A stretch of DNA of 64,000 nt. Source: Aphelidium insulamus. Its lineage: Eukaryota; Aphelidiomycota; Aphelidea; Aphelidiaceae. The notes under the pieces were generated by a model that saw only the letters and a list, made by a program, of their open reading frames with translations, was not told the DNA's origin and searched no databases. The DNA lies in contig JAZDSV010000016.1 of NCBI GenBank assembly GCA_036784855.1, positions 31,001-95,000 of the forward strand, written 5' to 3'. Below are positions 45,141 through 55,679 of the stretch, one piece after another. Position 1 is the first letter of the stretch. Every line of letters begins with the position of its first letter. Position numbers and translations under genes: made by a program.

Positions 45141-48100
45141 ATGGCAGAAACAGCGCGGGAGCGTCCCCGCCGTGACCGCTCGCAGCTTCTCAAGGACTTT
45201 TATGGACTCCCCTCAGCAGACAAGCCAGCGCCAGATGCCATCGGAGAGGCGCTGGCTGCCATCGAGCCGCCTCCCGTTCGCGCGGACCCTACTGACCTGG
45301 GTACGACGGCTGCCATTCCGCCGTCTGTGTTGACCAGTGGTTACCTGTAGACGGGAAGGCGTTTGATTCTGAAGTGTACATGCAGCGTCTACTGCAGGAG
45401 AATGGTGTCAAGGTGCTGCTGCGCACTCAGTGTGACCTGATCGCCAGTGCGTGCCCTGTGAGCTCTGCCTGCGCCAGCTAACTGACATCAACCACAGGAA
45501 TCAAGGAGCTCGACTCTGATATGAAAACACTTGTGTATGAGAATTACGAAAAGTTCATATCAGCCAGCGATATCATCAAGAAGGTACTTATGCTATATTA
45601 TAAGTGCTGCAGGCTGAAACGCTCACACTCACCCCGACGACAGATGACTTGCAATGTTGAAAACATGGAAGTCGAAATGAAGAAAGTCGACGAACACATC
45701 TCGACCATCAACGAGCAAAGCTCTGGCATCAGGTTGGCGGACAATACCCAACTGATGATAAGCTAAATAAGTAGTGACGCCTTCTCGGACAAGAGAGCTA
45801 AAATCCGCGAGCTGGGTACTCGACATGCACTTTTGAAAAAGGTATCTGATGCGTGACTCGACTATTATGCTGACTTGTCATTAGCTGCAATTCGTATTCG
45901 ACTTGCCGCATAAATTGAAGACATGCATGAACAAGGCTCAGTACACTGATGCCGTTCGGTACTTTTACCGCGCGAACAAATTGCTCACACGTTATCGCGA
46001 CCTGTCAGTATTTGGCACTCTTGAGCAAGAATCTGCCGAGGTCATGACCGAGATTGCCAAGCGCATCAAACTGAAACTCGGCAACTCTGCGGTATGTGTA
46101 TGTAGACGCCGCTCTTTAAACTGAGAATTTAAATGTTAGATCGAGATGAATGATTTGGCTTCGAGTGCTGGATGCCTGCTGGCCTTGGGCCATGATTCTG
46201 CCGAAGTATGGCGCTCATTCATTGCAGTGTAAGTTTCGTATATTGCATGAGTAGTTGCTAATGTTTAAGGAGCACGAAGCGCCTCGGCGCGATTAAAGCA
46301 GCTGCGCTGTCGTATCAGGGTTCCACTCAAAAGGAAGGAAAGGAGCTGCAATCTCCTAATCCTGCAAATCTGCATCGCTCTGTGGAGCGAATGAAGAATA
46401 TGAACGACACATTCTTGAAGGAATTTTGCTCCTTCCTCACCGCATTTCACTCTATATTTCTCAGCCAACCAGCGACGGGGCATGAAAGCGCAAAGTTCCA
46501 TGTTACAGTGTCCAAGGATGGACGCAAGTTTTACGCTCAGCTCCCTCATGAAATCTTTGTGCAAGCCCAGCATGATATCGATGCAAGCGTGCGAACACTA
46601 ACCAGCGAGTACTTTGAGTCGGTGGAAGGATTTTTAGAACTGCCGGTATAGTGTTTCTGTGTGAATTACTTGTTGATGATTTTGTAGGACAACAAGAATA
46701 TCTGCTCGGTTCAGCTTCCTGGGGATACCTATGTGGCCGTGCTGGACATGCTCTACAATGACATTCATCGTGAGGCGCAACTATCAGACGTGGTCAAGAA
46801 ACAACTACTCCCCAAAGGCAAATCGCTCGTCAGCGTGTTCCTCAGCCGCATTGTGAACACCATGTTTTCCCTGACCAAGCGGGACTGGTTCGGTGCGTTG
46901 AAAAGTTTCTTACATTTTGGTTGCTAATTCAGGTACAGCAAAGTTGAATGCTGTACATCAACTGGAGATCAAGGCAGCATCCATGTCCAGTGACGCCTCC
47001 ACTGCAGCCGCGGGGGAAATGACCCTATTCTTGGACGAATCTATTGCTTGGCTCAACAGTCAGGCGTTGCCTAAATGCATCGAAGTCTTGCGGGTAAATT
47101 AGCTGGCATTTCTCGGTGACAAACTGATTATTCCGCAGATGTTTACCGCCACTGATACCAAATTCATGCAAGCGTACATTGAGTCATTCCAAGAATCAGT
47201 TCGAGTGGAGCTGCAGGCATTTTGGCATGCCGTTCTGGACCAGATGCAGGTAGGCAATTTGAAATATTGATACGTATCCACCCACTGTTCGTAGGAGTTG
47301 TCCAGTAGTGGCCAGTTCAAACTGTCGCGGCCGGTGGCGGGTGTTCAGTCGCATCACATGCGCGCTGTGCTGATACTGCTGATGAATCGCATGTGTCACT
47401 ACTTCAACTCTGGGACAATCGCGCAAAGCTACGAAATGTTTATTCGAGAAGAGAAGCTGTGGCCGGAATCCAAGCGCACCGTGGCAGCCCTCAACAATCC
47501 TGAAGCACTTGCCGCCGCCGTACCAGAGCTGGCTGCTGTTCGTGGCCGCAGTCAAAAATTGTCCAAGGTACAGTGATGCAAATTTTCACAGTTGCGGCTA
47601 ATCACATGGTAGAAACTGTTGACACGCTTCGTGGAAGTGGCAGCCAACGACTTGTCGCAAATGATTCGCAAGTCGCTCGAGACCCGCAACTGGCTGGCAA
47701 TGAAGGAGCCGCGACGACCGTCCAAACTCTGGGAGCAGGTTCTGGAAGACATGAATCACCTGGACGTGGAAGTGTACCAGATATACGCATATCGCCCCGA
47801 ATCGGATAGTGGAAGCACTCAACACGATGATACTCGCTCGTCGCGCCACAGCCTAGGTCAGTTGGGTGTTTTCTAGCTTGTTAGCCAGAGCGTTTACATT
47901 TTTAAGAGTCTAGCAGGCGCGGGGCGGCCAGCTATAGCGCGCACACTGCATCTGTTGCAGGCGCATCGCAACTCTCGTCCGCCATGGACTCGCGCGTATC
48001 AAACTTGCTAGGCAACGCGGCAGCAAGTGTCAGCAACACAGGGAGCAGCAGCAACCCGCACCTGAATGCCCTGCACACTGCCGGTGGCGGCACGGCCGGC

Positions 48101-48457
48101 CTGCAGTTTCTGGACAAATTGTTTTCGGAACACGTGGAGATCTATGGTCGAATCAACCCCGAGAACCGAAACGGCATCATGCATGGCGTGGTCAAGATAA
48201 TCCTGAAAGCACTGATGGAACTGACCCGACTGCGCACGCTCAACAAGAATGGCTTGCAGCAACTGCAGGTCGATGTGGAGTTTATCCGGGTCAACTTTTG
48301 GCGCTTCATCAGCGAGGAGAAACCCATCAACATGATGCTGGACGAGGTGGTGACGTGCGCTGCCGGTCGCTGTCTCGAACCGACGCAATTAATGGAGTTT
48401 AGCGTTATTGAAAAGATTCTCGACACAAGCGCCAGTGGGCAGGCTGCGGCGGAGTGA
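45141..48457 (+). CDS. VPS51: VPS51, GARP/EARP tethering complex subunit
   Basis: About fourteen exons with introns of 45-60 nt. The start MAETARERPRRDRSQLLKDFYGL carries the Vps51 LLKxFYGL motif that binds the syntaxin Tlg1/STX6 family. FDSEVYMQRLLQENGVKVLL and IKELDSDMKTLVYENYEKFISASD follow, the conserved N-terminal CATCHR-type segment. Later exons are long helices (FYRANKLLTRYRDLSVFGTLEQE). The last exon (near 47960-48457) contains LFSEHVEIYGRINPENRNGIMHGVVKIILKALMEL, matching the conserved C-terminus. The complex tethers endosome-to-TGN vesicles. Individual borders in the middle were read by eye and some may be off. Confidence 0.88.
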
Positions 48458-48826
48458 CGACACGGTCTTGAAACTTAGCAATAGATTTACCGATAGTAGT
48501 ATAGTATTATCAGCTATATAGTATTATCAGCTATGTAAGTATGTCGAACATTGCAGCCATGCATTTCTATGGGGAACAAGGTGTAATGGGAATGCATTTG
48601 CATGCCTGCTGATGAACTACGCTCAAGACACTGGAACAAAAACTAAACTAGACAAGCACCGTAATAAACACAATGAGAGAACTACCCACCTATATATATA
48701 TATATATATATATATTCTTCTACAGCACGTGGAATTTGCCTTAACATTCAACGTTCAGGGAAAGCTTTGCACAAGATTCAACAGGCATTCAACATAAATA
48801 CACTCTGTGACATCACGCGATCAATT
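48458..48826. other. Intergenic region with (TA)n run
   Basis: About 370 bases. TATAGTATTATCAGC occurs twice at 48499-48533, and a (TA)n run lies at 48690-48713. No gene seen. Confidence 0.5.
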
Positions 48827-51398
48827 ATGCAATTTGCAGAGGCGCGCACGGTGTCAACGCCGCCGGCCGCGGATGGCAGCACATTGCCCGCACACACCAC
48901 GGCGACTGCGCCTGTCGCTGCGGACCTGCGCGATGACTCTGAGCTGCCCCTGCCCGAGCAGCTGATTCGGGCGGTGCAGCGCGTGGATGTTGCAACAGTG
49001 CACCGGCTACTGCAGCTTCCGCCGCTCGAGGTTCCTGTCAACTACGTGAGCGCTCAGCTGCGCATATCGGGTACATCTACACATGCATATACATGTGCAC
49101 ATCATATCACGTAATTAACTAGGCCTGCGCAGCGTTGCATGCAGCCGCTGATGCCGGATCAGTGGAGCTGGTGGTGGCGCTGGTGGACGCCGGTGCTCTG
49201 GTGGACCTGCCGGATGCCGACAACTACACGGCCCTGCATCATGCAGTCATGGCACGCAAGTACCGCGTGGTTGAGCAGTTGCTTAGGTATGGCGCGTCGA
49301 TACTTTTGCAAGACAGCGCCGGGGACACTGCGCTGCACCACTGCTGTCGTAGCGGCAACCTGTCATGTCTGCAAGTGTTGCTGCGTCGCGGGGACATTGA
49401 TGCGTCCAGGAGAAATGCTCTCGGCTTTACGGCATTGGGTGGGCCTGCACTTATAGTCTTACTTTGGCTTTGTCTCACCCGTGAAGGTCTGGCTATTGCC
49501 GGCAACTATAGAGATGTGGCCGCGGCACTGCTGCTGCACGACGGTGTGGACCCCGCCACAGCATGCGATGACGCTGGCCGGATTCCGTTTGAACTGGCGG
49601 CCTTGCAGCAGAATTTATCTCTGTGCGACTTGATTGCCGAGGCGGAAGCGAGATCTTGCCGTAAGTAACTTCCTCGTACTCTGAATAGGAGTCATCGATA
49701 CTCACTGCCGCCTCACAGCTACACCGTCACGGCATTCCATTGAACTGGATGTGCTAGTGGAATGTCAGCGTGCGACAGAATCATTGGTGTATTCTGCAGC
49801 CAACTTGCTGCCCACAGATCAGTTCCCCGCGCTTGGAAGGCGGGACGACGACGGCGCCGCTCTGTCCTCCTTTGACGACGTCCAGCTCCCGCTGGACGAG
49901 AATGAGTCACACAGTCGGTGGTATTGGCTCACTAGGTGGACCGTGTGCCGGCAGTGCGATGGCGGCTGCGACACTGACGGCTGGCAGTACGCAAGTGATT
50001 TTTCTCGCACGGCCACCTGGACCGCCGTTCCTGGCCAACAAGTGCGGCGCCGCTACTGGGTTCGCACACGGCAGCTGAAAGGCGGCGTGGAACACTCAAA
50101 CAGCAGCAGTACAACAACAGTGTCTGCACCGAATGCGGCCAGCAACAATTATCTGGACGATGCCATTAACCTGGCAAACCGCGCGGAACAGCAGCCATTA
50201 GAGCGCGACAGTGATCTTCCAGCTCGTCTGGAGCTGTATGAACGAGCCATTCAGTTGTTGCTGGCCGGGATGCGCACCGACACTGAACCGGCGCGCATGC
50301 AACGCTGCAGCCAGCTGGCCCATCAATATCTCAATCGCGCATCCGAGATACAATCGGTAATCGCTGCTTCGCTGAATAATCGAACACCCGCTGTACCAGA
50401 TGGTTCATCTACGCAGCCACCGCCAGTTGAGAGGCGCTCTTCGGACGCCGCACTGGATGGTAGGTCGTCGCGGCGCCAAGAAGATGGACAGCGAGCTCGC
50501 GGATCAACTGATCCCGGCAGGTGGCAACTGGACGAGGATGCACCCGAGTGCACAAATTGTCACCGCGAATTCACCCTGTGGCTTCGTCGCCATCACTGTC
50601 GGTGCGTACAGAGTCATAGTATTGTTTCACGTGTTGGAGAATACACACTATAGGTGGTGCGGCCGAGTGTACTGCGACAGATGCACGTCGCGGCGCGTGC
50701 CCCCTAGGCCGGGGATGGTATTCTCTGGCGACCAGGTCGAGGACGCCTACCACATTCTGGTGCACGGATACCCGTCCACGGCCAGAGTGCGCGTGTGTGA
50801 CAGCTGCTTTGACCAGGAGCGCCGATCGGCCGCCTCCGCCACTCGCCGCTCAAATGCGCTGCCGCGAGTAGTCATACCCGCACACGGACAGGTGGTTACT
50901 GATGAGTTTGGCCGCGACACCCCGCTGCCGCCATTCCCATCGGTGGTCACGCCATCGTCGTCCCGTCTGTCGCCCATCCACAGGTACCACAGCACATTGT
51001 CGGCGCGATCAAGTGTCAGCGATGTGTCTGCGTATCACCGCCCGCAAGACGACCGCATCATCAACTGTCCCATCTGTCAGCTGCGGCTCGACCCGCAGGA
51101 GATGCGCCAGTCCGACATTGAAGAGCACCTGAATGACTGTCTGAATGATGGTGGCAGCCGTGTCTCTGGCGACTGTTACGTCGGTACGTAGTATTTGATT
51201 GTGAGTTTTACGCTGACACAGTTATGTGCAATAGCTGCCACGCTCAAGGAAGCGGTGCCGGGCGAGTGTTCGATATGCTTGGAAGAGTTTTCGGTGGGAC
51301 AGCGCGTGGCCAGGCTAAATTGTTTCTGTGTCTACCATCAGTCGTGCGTGGACGCGTGGTTTGCCCGCGGCAAGCTGTGCCCCGTTCACTATCGATAG
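48827..51398 (+). CDS. Ankyrin-DysF-MIT-FYVE-RING multidomain endosomal protein
   Basis: Exons 48827-49045, 49123-49438, 49487-49660, 49719-50601, 50654-51183 and 51235-51398 sum to 761 residues. Ankyrin repeats about 75-235 (ALHAAADAGSVELVVALVDAGA; NYTALHHAVMARKY; GDTALHHCCRSGN). DysF-C-like block near 300-355 (DTDGWQYASDFS..VRRRYWVRTR). MIT-like helices near 380-425 (LARLELYERAIQLLLAGM type). FYVE zinc finger with ECTNCHREF, RHHCRWCGRVYC and CDSC, joined across intron 4. A CPIC..H..C UBZ-like knuckle precedes a C-terminal RING, CSICLEEF..CVYHQSC..CPVH. Likely a PI3P-binding ubiquitin ligase on endosomes. Intron 2 (48 nt) is in frame and stop-free. Confidence 0.85.
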
Positions 51399-51435
51399 CG
51401 GCGTGGGTGTTGTGTGGTTCTTTGCATAAAACATG

Positions 51436-51470
<35 letters not shown>

Positions 51471-51528
51471 CATATAATTGTATTGCGTGTACTTTAAACA
51501 AGTTAATGCGATGGCGTGCCAACGTCCG

Positions 51529-52476
51529 TCAAGTGGCGGTGCCAAGAAGTTGTTGCCTTTTCCGCGAGAACTGATTATTGCGCGTGGGTACTAGCTGCTC
51601 TTGTACTTTGCGCTCCAGCAGCTGTCTACGCGCGTCCAACGCCATTCTGTGCGCCTCGTCGCCGTGCACACTGACGCTGAAAGATTTCTTGACCGTGCGC
51701 CCGTTAATGGTGCACTGTGCCACCCATCTACCGGACCTGTTGACGCGTTCGTCCCGCATGAAGCGTACCCCATGGTCGACCCCGTCGTCTGGTTGGTGAA
51801 CAGCGCTGTATGCCGTACTATCGGCATCGCTGGCTCCCAGTGGCATTGTTTGTGCGCTGGTTGTGCTGACACCTGACAACTGTTCCCTCGGATCGTCGAC
51901 AGGGACATCTCCTCGTTGTCGTGGCGTCGGTATAGTAGCGGCAGGCGGCACATACTCTACAAATATCCGCGGTGCTGTATCGCCGCATAGCGATGGAGGC
52001 GGTGGTGGCGCTAGATGCATGCTATCCGCGCCAAACACAGAGTAGAAGGCGTACTCGGTGTGTCCCAGAGCAGTAGCGGCATCGGATGAACCATTGCCAC
52101 TACTGTCGCGCTGTGTCGCCGTGGCGCCCGCAGAATCAGCCAGCAGCCGCAGTATGTCATGCGGCAGTTTGCCCTGCTGTTTGAGGCGATACAGGCGGCA
52201 CTTGCACGACGTGGCAGACCGTGCGCCGCTGAAACACTCGGCCACTTGGGCGTAGCGAGTGCCGTACTGGCGCACCGCACGCACCAACACCGAGTCGTCC
52301 AAGGCACTCCATTTAGCGCTGCCGCCAATGCCAATGTTGTTGTTGACTGGGGGATTGACCACTGTGGCGGCATCGAGGACTGTTGGGTGCGCGGCCATGT
52401 GCGCCAACAGCATCTCCGAGAGCTCTTGTGCAGAGTAGGCCAGCTGTGTGGCGGCATCCTCGCCGTCAAAGGACAT
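51529..52476 (-). CDS. Myb/SANT plus AP2-domain DNA-binding protein
   Basis: Intronless, 315 residues from ATG 52476. A SANT/Myb unit lies near 50-100 (KWSALDDSVLVRAVRQYG, then SATSCKCRLYRLKQQG). A Pro/Ser/Thr-rich linker follows. Near 235-290 is GVRFMRDERVNRSGRWVAQCTINGR then KKSFSVSVHGDEAHRMALDAR, the strand and helix pattern of an AP2 domain as in apicomplexan ApiAP2 factors. So it is a likely transcription factor with two different DNA-binding domains. The frame is open upstream to 52593, but the ATG at 52476 gives the natural start. Converges on the FYVE gene with a (TA)n run between. Confidence 0.75.
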   Translation of the reverse strand: MSFDGEDAATQLAYSAQELSEMLLAHMAAHPTVLDAATVVNPPVNNNIGIGGSAKWSALDDSVLVRAVRQYGTRYAQVAECFSGARSATSCKCRLYRLKQQGKLPHDILRLLADSAGATATQRDSSGNGSSDAATALGHTEYAFYSVFGADSMHLAPPPPPSLCGDTAPRIFVEYVPPAATIPTPRQRGDVPVDDPREQLSGVSTTSAQTMPLGASDADSTAYSAVHQPDDGVDHGVRFMRDERVNRSGRWVAQCTINGRTVKKSFSVSVHGDEAHRMALDARRQLLERKVQEQLVPTRNNQFSRKRQQLLGTAT

Positions 52477-52734
52477 TTCGGTGGTGGATGGTGCTGACAG
52501 TGGCTGATTGCGTGTCTGTCTGTATGAATTCTGTATTTTTGAGTTTCGTATTGCCGGCAGCTTTACATGTGACAGCTGAAGCTTACGCGGCACAGACAGA
52601 AAACAGGGACAACACTTGTTACACTGTCACCGATAGTCTCAGTACGGCGTCAAACACAATGATTTCAAGAGACAACAATACAAATGGAATGATGATATTG
52701 ATATGTATGTGAGCATGAACGATGAAACCCGCGG

Positions 52735-54444
52735 TCACTGCTTGATGGAGAGGTCGGCCTGCAGGGTCCAGGCGCCGCGCACAATCTGCAACTCTAGCTC
52801 GTCGATCATGATGGAGTCCAGTGGGAATGGCAGCACCACGGGGACCGGCTGCAGACCACGTGCGACTCCCTGGCCCGTAGTGAATGCCTGCTGCGACACC
52901 AGTTCCAGACAGTCGGCGGCCATGTGCAATGGCATTCCGCCCACCCACTCGACAATCGCGTTCACGGTTGCCGCGGGAAGAGCGGTTGTAGCATCAGCGC
53001 CATTCACCAGGGATTCTCCCTCCACAATGGTGGTATCGATGTTCGAGTGCTTGAGATGCCACTGCAGCATGTCGGGCGTGGGGCGCGTGTAGTCCACAAG
53101 GCGCGGCTCAAAGGTGAATGAAGTGTTCAAGCCAATTGTGAGTGAGAATGGAGGGTTTGCTGCACCGGCAACTTCGGTGCCATTCAAGTATACCAGGACT
53201 TTGGCGTAGATCTGCGGCAGTGTCATTCCAATTTGTCCAGTCTGCAGCAGAGAGAGGCGCGGCACAGCGGTGGGTGGCAGCGACAGTCCCAATTCTACGC
53301 GCGGCGCGGTGCCATTCGTGCCTTTAGCTAGTTGCAGACGCTCTTGCTGCTTAACGTCGACGGCAGCTGCGGCCAGACTGCGGCGCATATTGGCGGCGGA
53401 GCTAGCGTCATCCACCAAGTTGATTACGAACGTGTACTCGAAAAAGCGCTCCTTGTGCAGCGCCCACACCATGCAGTTGAAAACCGGCTCGTCAATGACC
53501 ACGTTGACCATGCGCGGCGATGCAATCGGTCCCAGATGGGCCACAGGGTCACGCGTGTACGGGCACTTCTCCAGCCGGCCATCCCACGCGCCCACCCTGC
53601 CCTCAAACCCGATATTGAACACCAGACCGGTGCCGTTGGTGCGCGGGTACTGATGGATGGGAAAGTTGATAAACACATTGCGCCATAGGCGGCGATATGT
53701 GGGCATGTTGCGCACGTAGCGGTTCACGGAATTCGGCAGCGTGTTCAAAAACTCGAACTTGATCACGTTGGACACGGTGTCGCGCAGATCCTTCAGGAAC
53801 GTGTCCTGGATCCAGCGGTAAAGCCACGTCAACAGCGAGTCCGATATCGTGAGATCCACCTTGCCGAACTTGACTTGCGGGTCCGTGACCTGCAGGTGGA
53901 AATTGTTGCCTGCAGCATCCGCCGCTTCAAAGGGCGCGAGCATGGCCCCGTCCCGGAACATGAGATACGCCGACACCGTGGTATCGGACAGGATAGCCTT
54001 CATGGTGCCACTGCTCTGCAGGAATCCCGCCGTCCACTTCCACTTGGCATTGATGGTGATGTTCAAGCCGGAGGCGTGGAACCCCAGCCGGCCGTCCGGC
54101 ATGGCTTCAAAACGCGCCTGCGCCGTCGTGGTGGAGTTGACCACGGTACAGCTGACGCGCGTCTGACTCAGCACCAGATCCACGGTGCCCAGCACGGGGA
54201 CCTGCAGCTGACGTCGGATATCCGGCACGTCCAGGCTGGATACTTTAGTGGTCAGCACGGTGACCACGGCCTCGGCCACAAAGCCCAGAAAGCGCTTGTC
54301 CAGCGAGAGGTCGATCGATGCCGGCACGTGTGCCAGTGGTGCCACTGCTACCTGGGATGCCCAGTCGGGTGACATGACATGCTGCACGGGCCCCGCGATG
54401 GCCGCCGAGATGGCGCAACTTGCCGCGATCAGAAATGCCTTCAT
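52735..54444 (-). CDS. Secreted BPI/LBP/CETP-like lipid-binding protein
   Basis: Intronless, 569 residues from ATG 54444. Signal peptide MKAFLIAASCAISAAIAG. The length, the repeated amphipathic beta sequence (INAKWKWTAGFLQSSGTMKAIL, YLMFRDGAMLAPFEA), the phrase VKFGKVDLTISDSLLTWLYRW and the C-terminal half beginning near LPQIYAKVLVYLNG fit the two-domain TULIP fold of BPI/LBP proteins. Several N-x-S/T sites (NSTT, NITIN, NGTA) suggest glycosylation. In animals this family binds lipopolysaccharide or lipids; here the role is unknown, perhaps lipid transport outside the cell. Assignment is by pattern and not proven. Confidence 0.7.
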   Translation of the reverse strand: MKAFLIAASCAISAAIAGPVQHVMSPDWASQVAVAPLAHVPASIDLSLDKRFLGFVAEAVVTVLTTKVSSLDVPDIRRQLQVPVLGTVDLVLSQTRVSCTVVNSTTTAQARFEAMPDGRLGFHASGLNITINAKWKWTAGFLQSSGTMKAILSDTTVSAYLMFRDGAMLAPFEAADAAGNNFHLQVTDPQVKFGKVDLTISDSLLTWLYRWIQDTFLKDLRDTVSNVIKFEFLNTLPNSVNRYVRNMPTYRRLWRNVFINFPIHQYPRTNGTGLVFNIGFEGRVGAWDGRLEKCPYTRDPVAHLGPIASPRMVNVVIDEPVFNCMVWALHKERFFEYTFVINLVDDASSAANMRRSLAAAAVDVKQQERLQLAKGTNGTAPRVELGLSLPPTAVPRLSLLQTGQIGMTLPQIYAKVLVYLNGTEVAGAANPPFSLTIGLNTSFTFEPRLVDYTRPTPDMLQWHLKHSNIDTTIVEGESLVNGADATTALPAATVNAIVEWVGGMPLHMAADCLELVSQQAFTTGQGVARGLQPVPVVLPFPLDSIMIDELELQIVRGAWTLQADLSIKQ

Positions 54445-54724
54445 TTGGATATTTTGTGAATATTGGGCGTGGTAATCCGGCGCATGATTTGTAATCTTAT
54501 ATTTTTTTTGTTCATCGCAGCCAATAAATGCTCGTGAGAGAGAGTAAGTACTGTCGCACTTCCAGTATAATTGTGCCTGAAATATATCCGCACGCTGCCA
54601 TTGGATGCCGACGTTGTGTACGCTGGCCGCCATCTGATTGAGCCGTCCAATATTGGTACTACATTGGGGACGGCGTCCATAAAAGCGCCGATTTCTTGCG
54701 ATGTGTGTACGTCAAAAAATTAGA

Positions 54725-55528
54725 ATGAACGGTCTTTTCAAGCTTTTGGCTTTTTACGGACTTTTGTGTTTTGCCTCTAGGTCGCTTGCACAATCAACTG
54801 CGGCAAAAGATGATGGTCCTGGTCTTACCATTGATCGTAAACGTACCAAATCAGAAATTATAATTGGCGACGACTTTAAAAAACTGTTGACCGGAAGAGG
54901 CATAAATGAGTCAAAGATGAACAAATGGGCAGTGAAAGCGTTTCATAGTGTGCTCAACCGATGTCAGCAGCTTGCAGGCAAGAAAAAAGGTTCGTGGAAT
55001 TTTGACGCTGTACAAGCAGCTGCATGCGCCAAATTGTGCGCCAACAATTTTAGAATTAATATTGGCTCACAATCAACGGGACCTCTTGCCATTACTTGCA
55101 ACCTCAGCCTCAACATTAAAATTAAAAAGCCACGTGCCAGGCGATTGCGTTGCTATTTCGATGTCAACGCAGACGGCCAAGTGAACGAAACGTACTTTGA
55201 AGATGCGAATGAACCAGCAAACATTTTGCCGCCGCCGCCGCACCCACCTCCAGATGGAGATGTCCAAATAGTTCTAGCCGATTTGGTAATTGCAAACGCG
55301 TTTGATACGGTCCAAGATCTTCGCTATCAAATTGATAATGCTTTAGGAGATAACAACTTTCCTGATCTGTATATCGAGGTCATAAACCGCGGGTTTTTGC
55401 AAGTAACGGCTACAAGAGCTAGTGCGATTGCTGAATTTATTCGCTATTGGAATCGACATCATCGAAGAAGACCGATCGTTAAGGAAAACCAGTACACAAA
55501 TTACTTTGCGGATGGTGGCATATTCTAA
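54725..55528 (+). CDS. AT-richer orphan secreted protein
   Basis: Single exon, 267 residues from ATG 54725 (an upstream ATG-less extension begins at 54701). Signal peptide MNGLFKLLAFYGLLCFASRSLAQS. The mature chain has two Cys-containing segments (AACAKLCANN, ITCNLS, LRCYF), a short Pro run and a basic end (RYWNRHHRRRP). No family recognised. A and T at third positions are much commoner than in flanking genes. It sits between the BPI-like gene and DRG1, head to head with the former, a short promoter shared. Confidence 0.75.
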   Translation: MNGLFKLLAFYGLLCFASRSLAQSTAAKDDGPGLTIDRKRTKSEIIIGDDFKKLLTGRGINESKMNKWAVKAFHSVLNRCQQLAGKKKGSWNFDAVQAAACAKLCANNFRINIGSQSTGPLAITCNLSLNIKIKKPRARRLRCYFDVNADGQVNETYFEDANEPANILPPPPHPPPDGDVQIVLADLVIANAFDTVQDLRYQIDNALGDNNFPDLYIEVINRGFLQVTATRASAIAEFIRYWNRHHRRRPIVKENQYTNYFADGGIF

Positions 55529-55679
55529 ACTCACCAAGCGGTGTCAAGCAATTTCAATATATTAATAGATTATCATGCATAAATGTAATAGAGTTACAAA
55601 CTCCAAATTTGAAGTTAGGTTTTCTGTAAATACTAATAACTAAAGATGGGGCCTCAAACATTTCTTACTTCGCCAAAAT

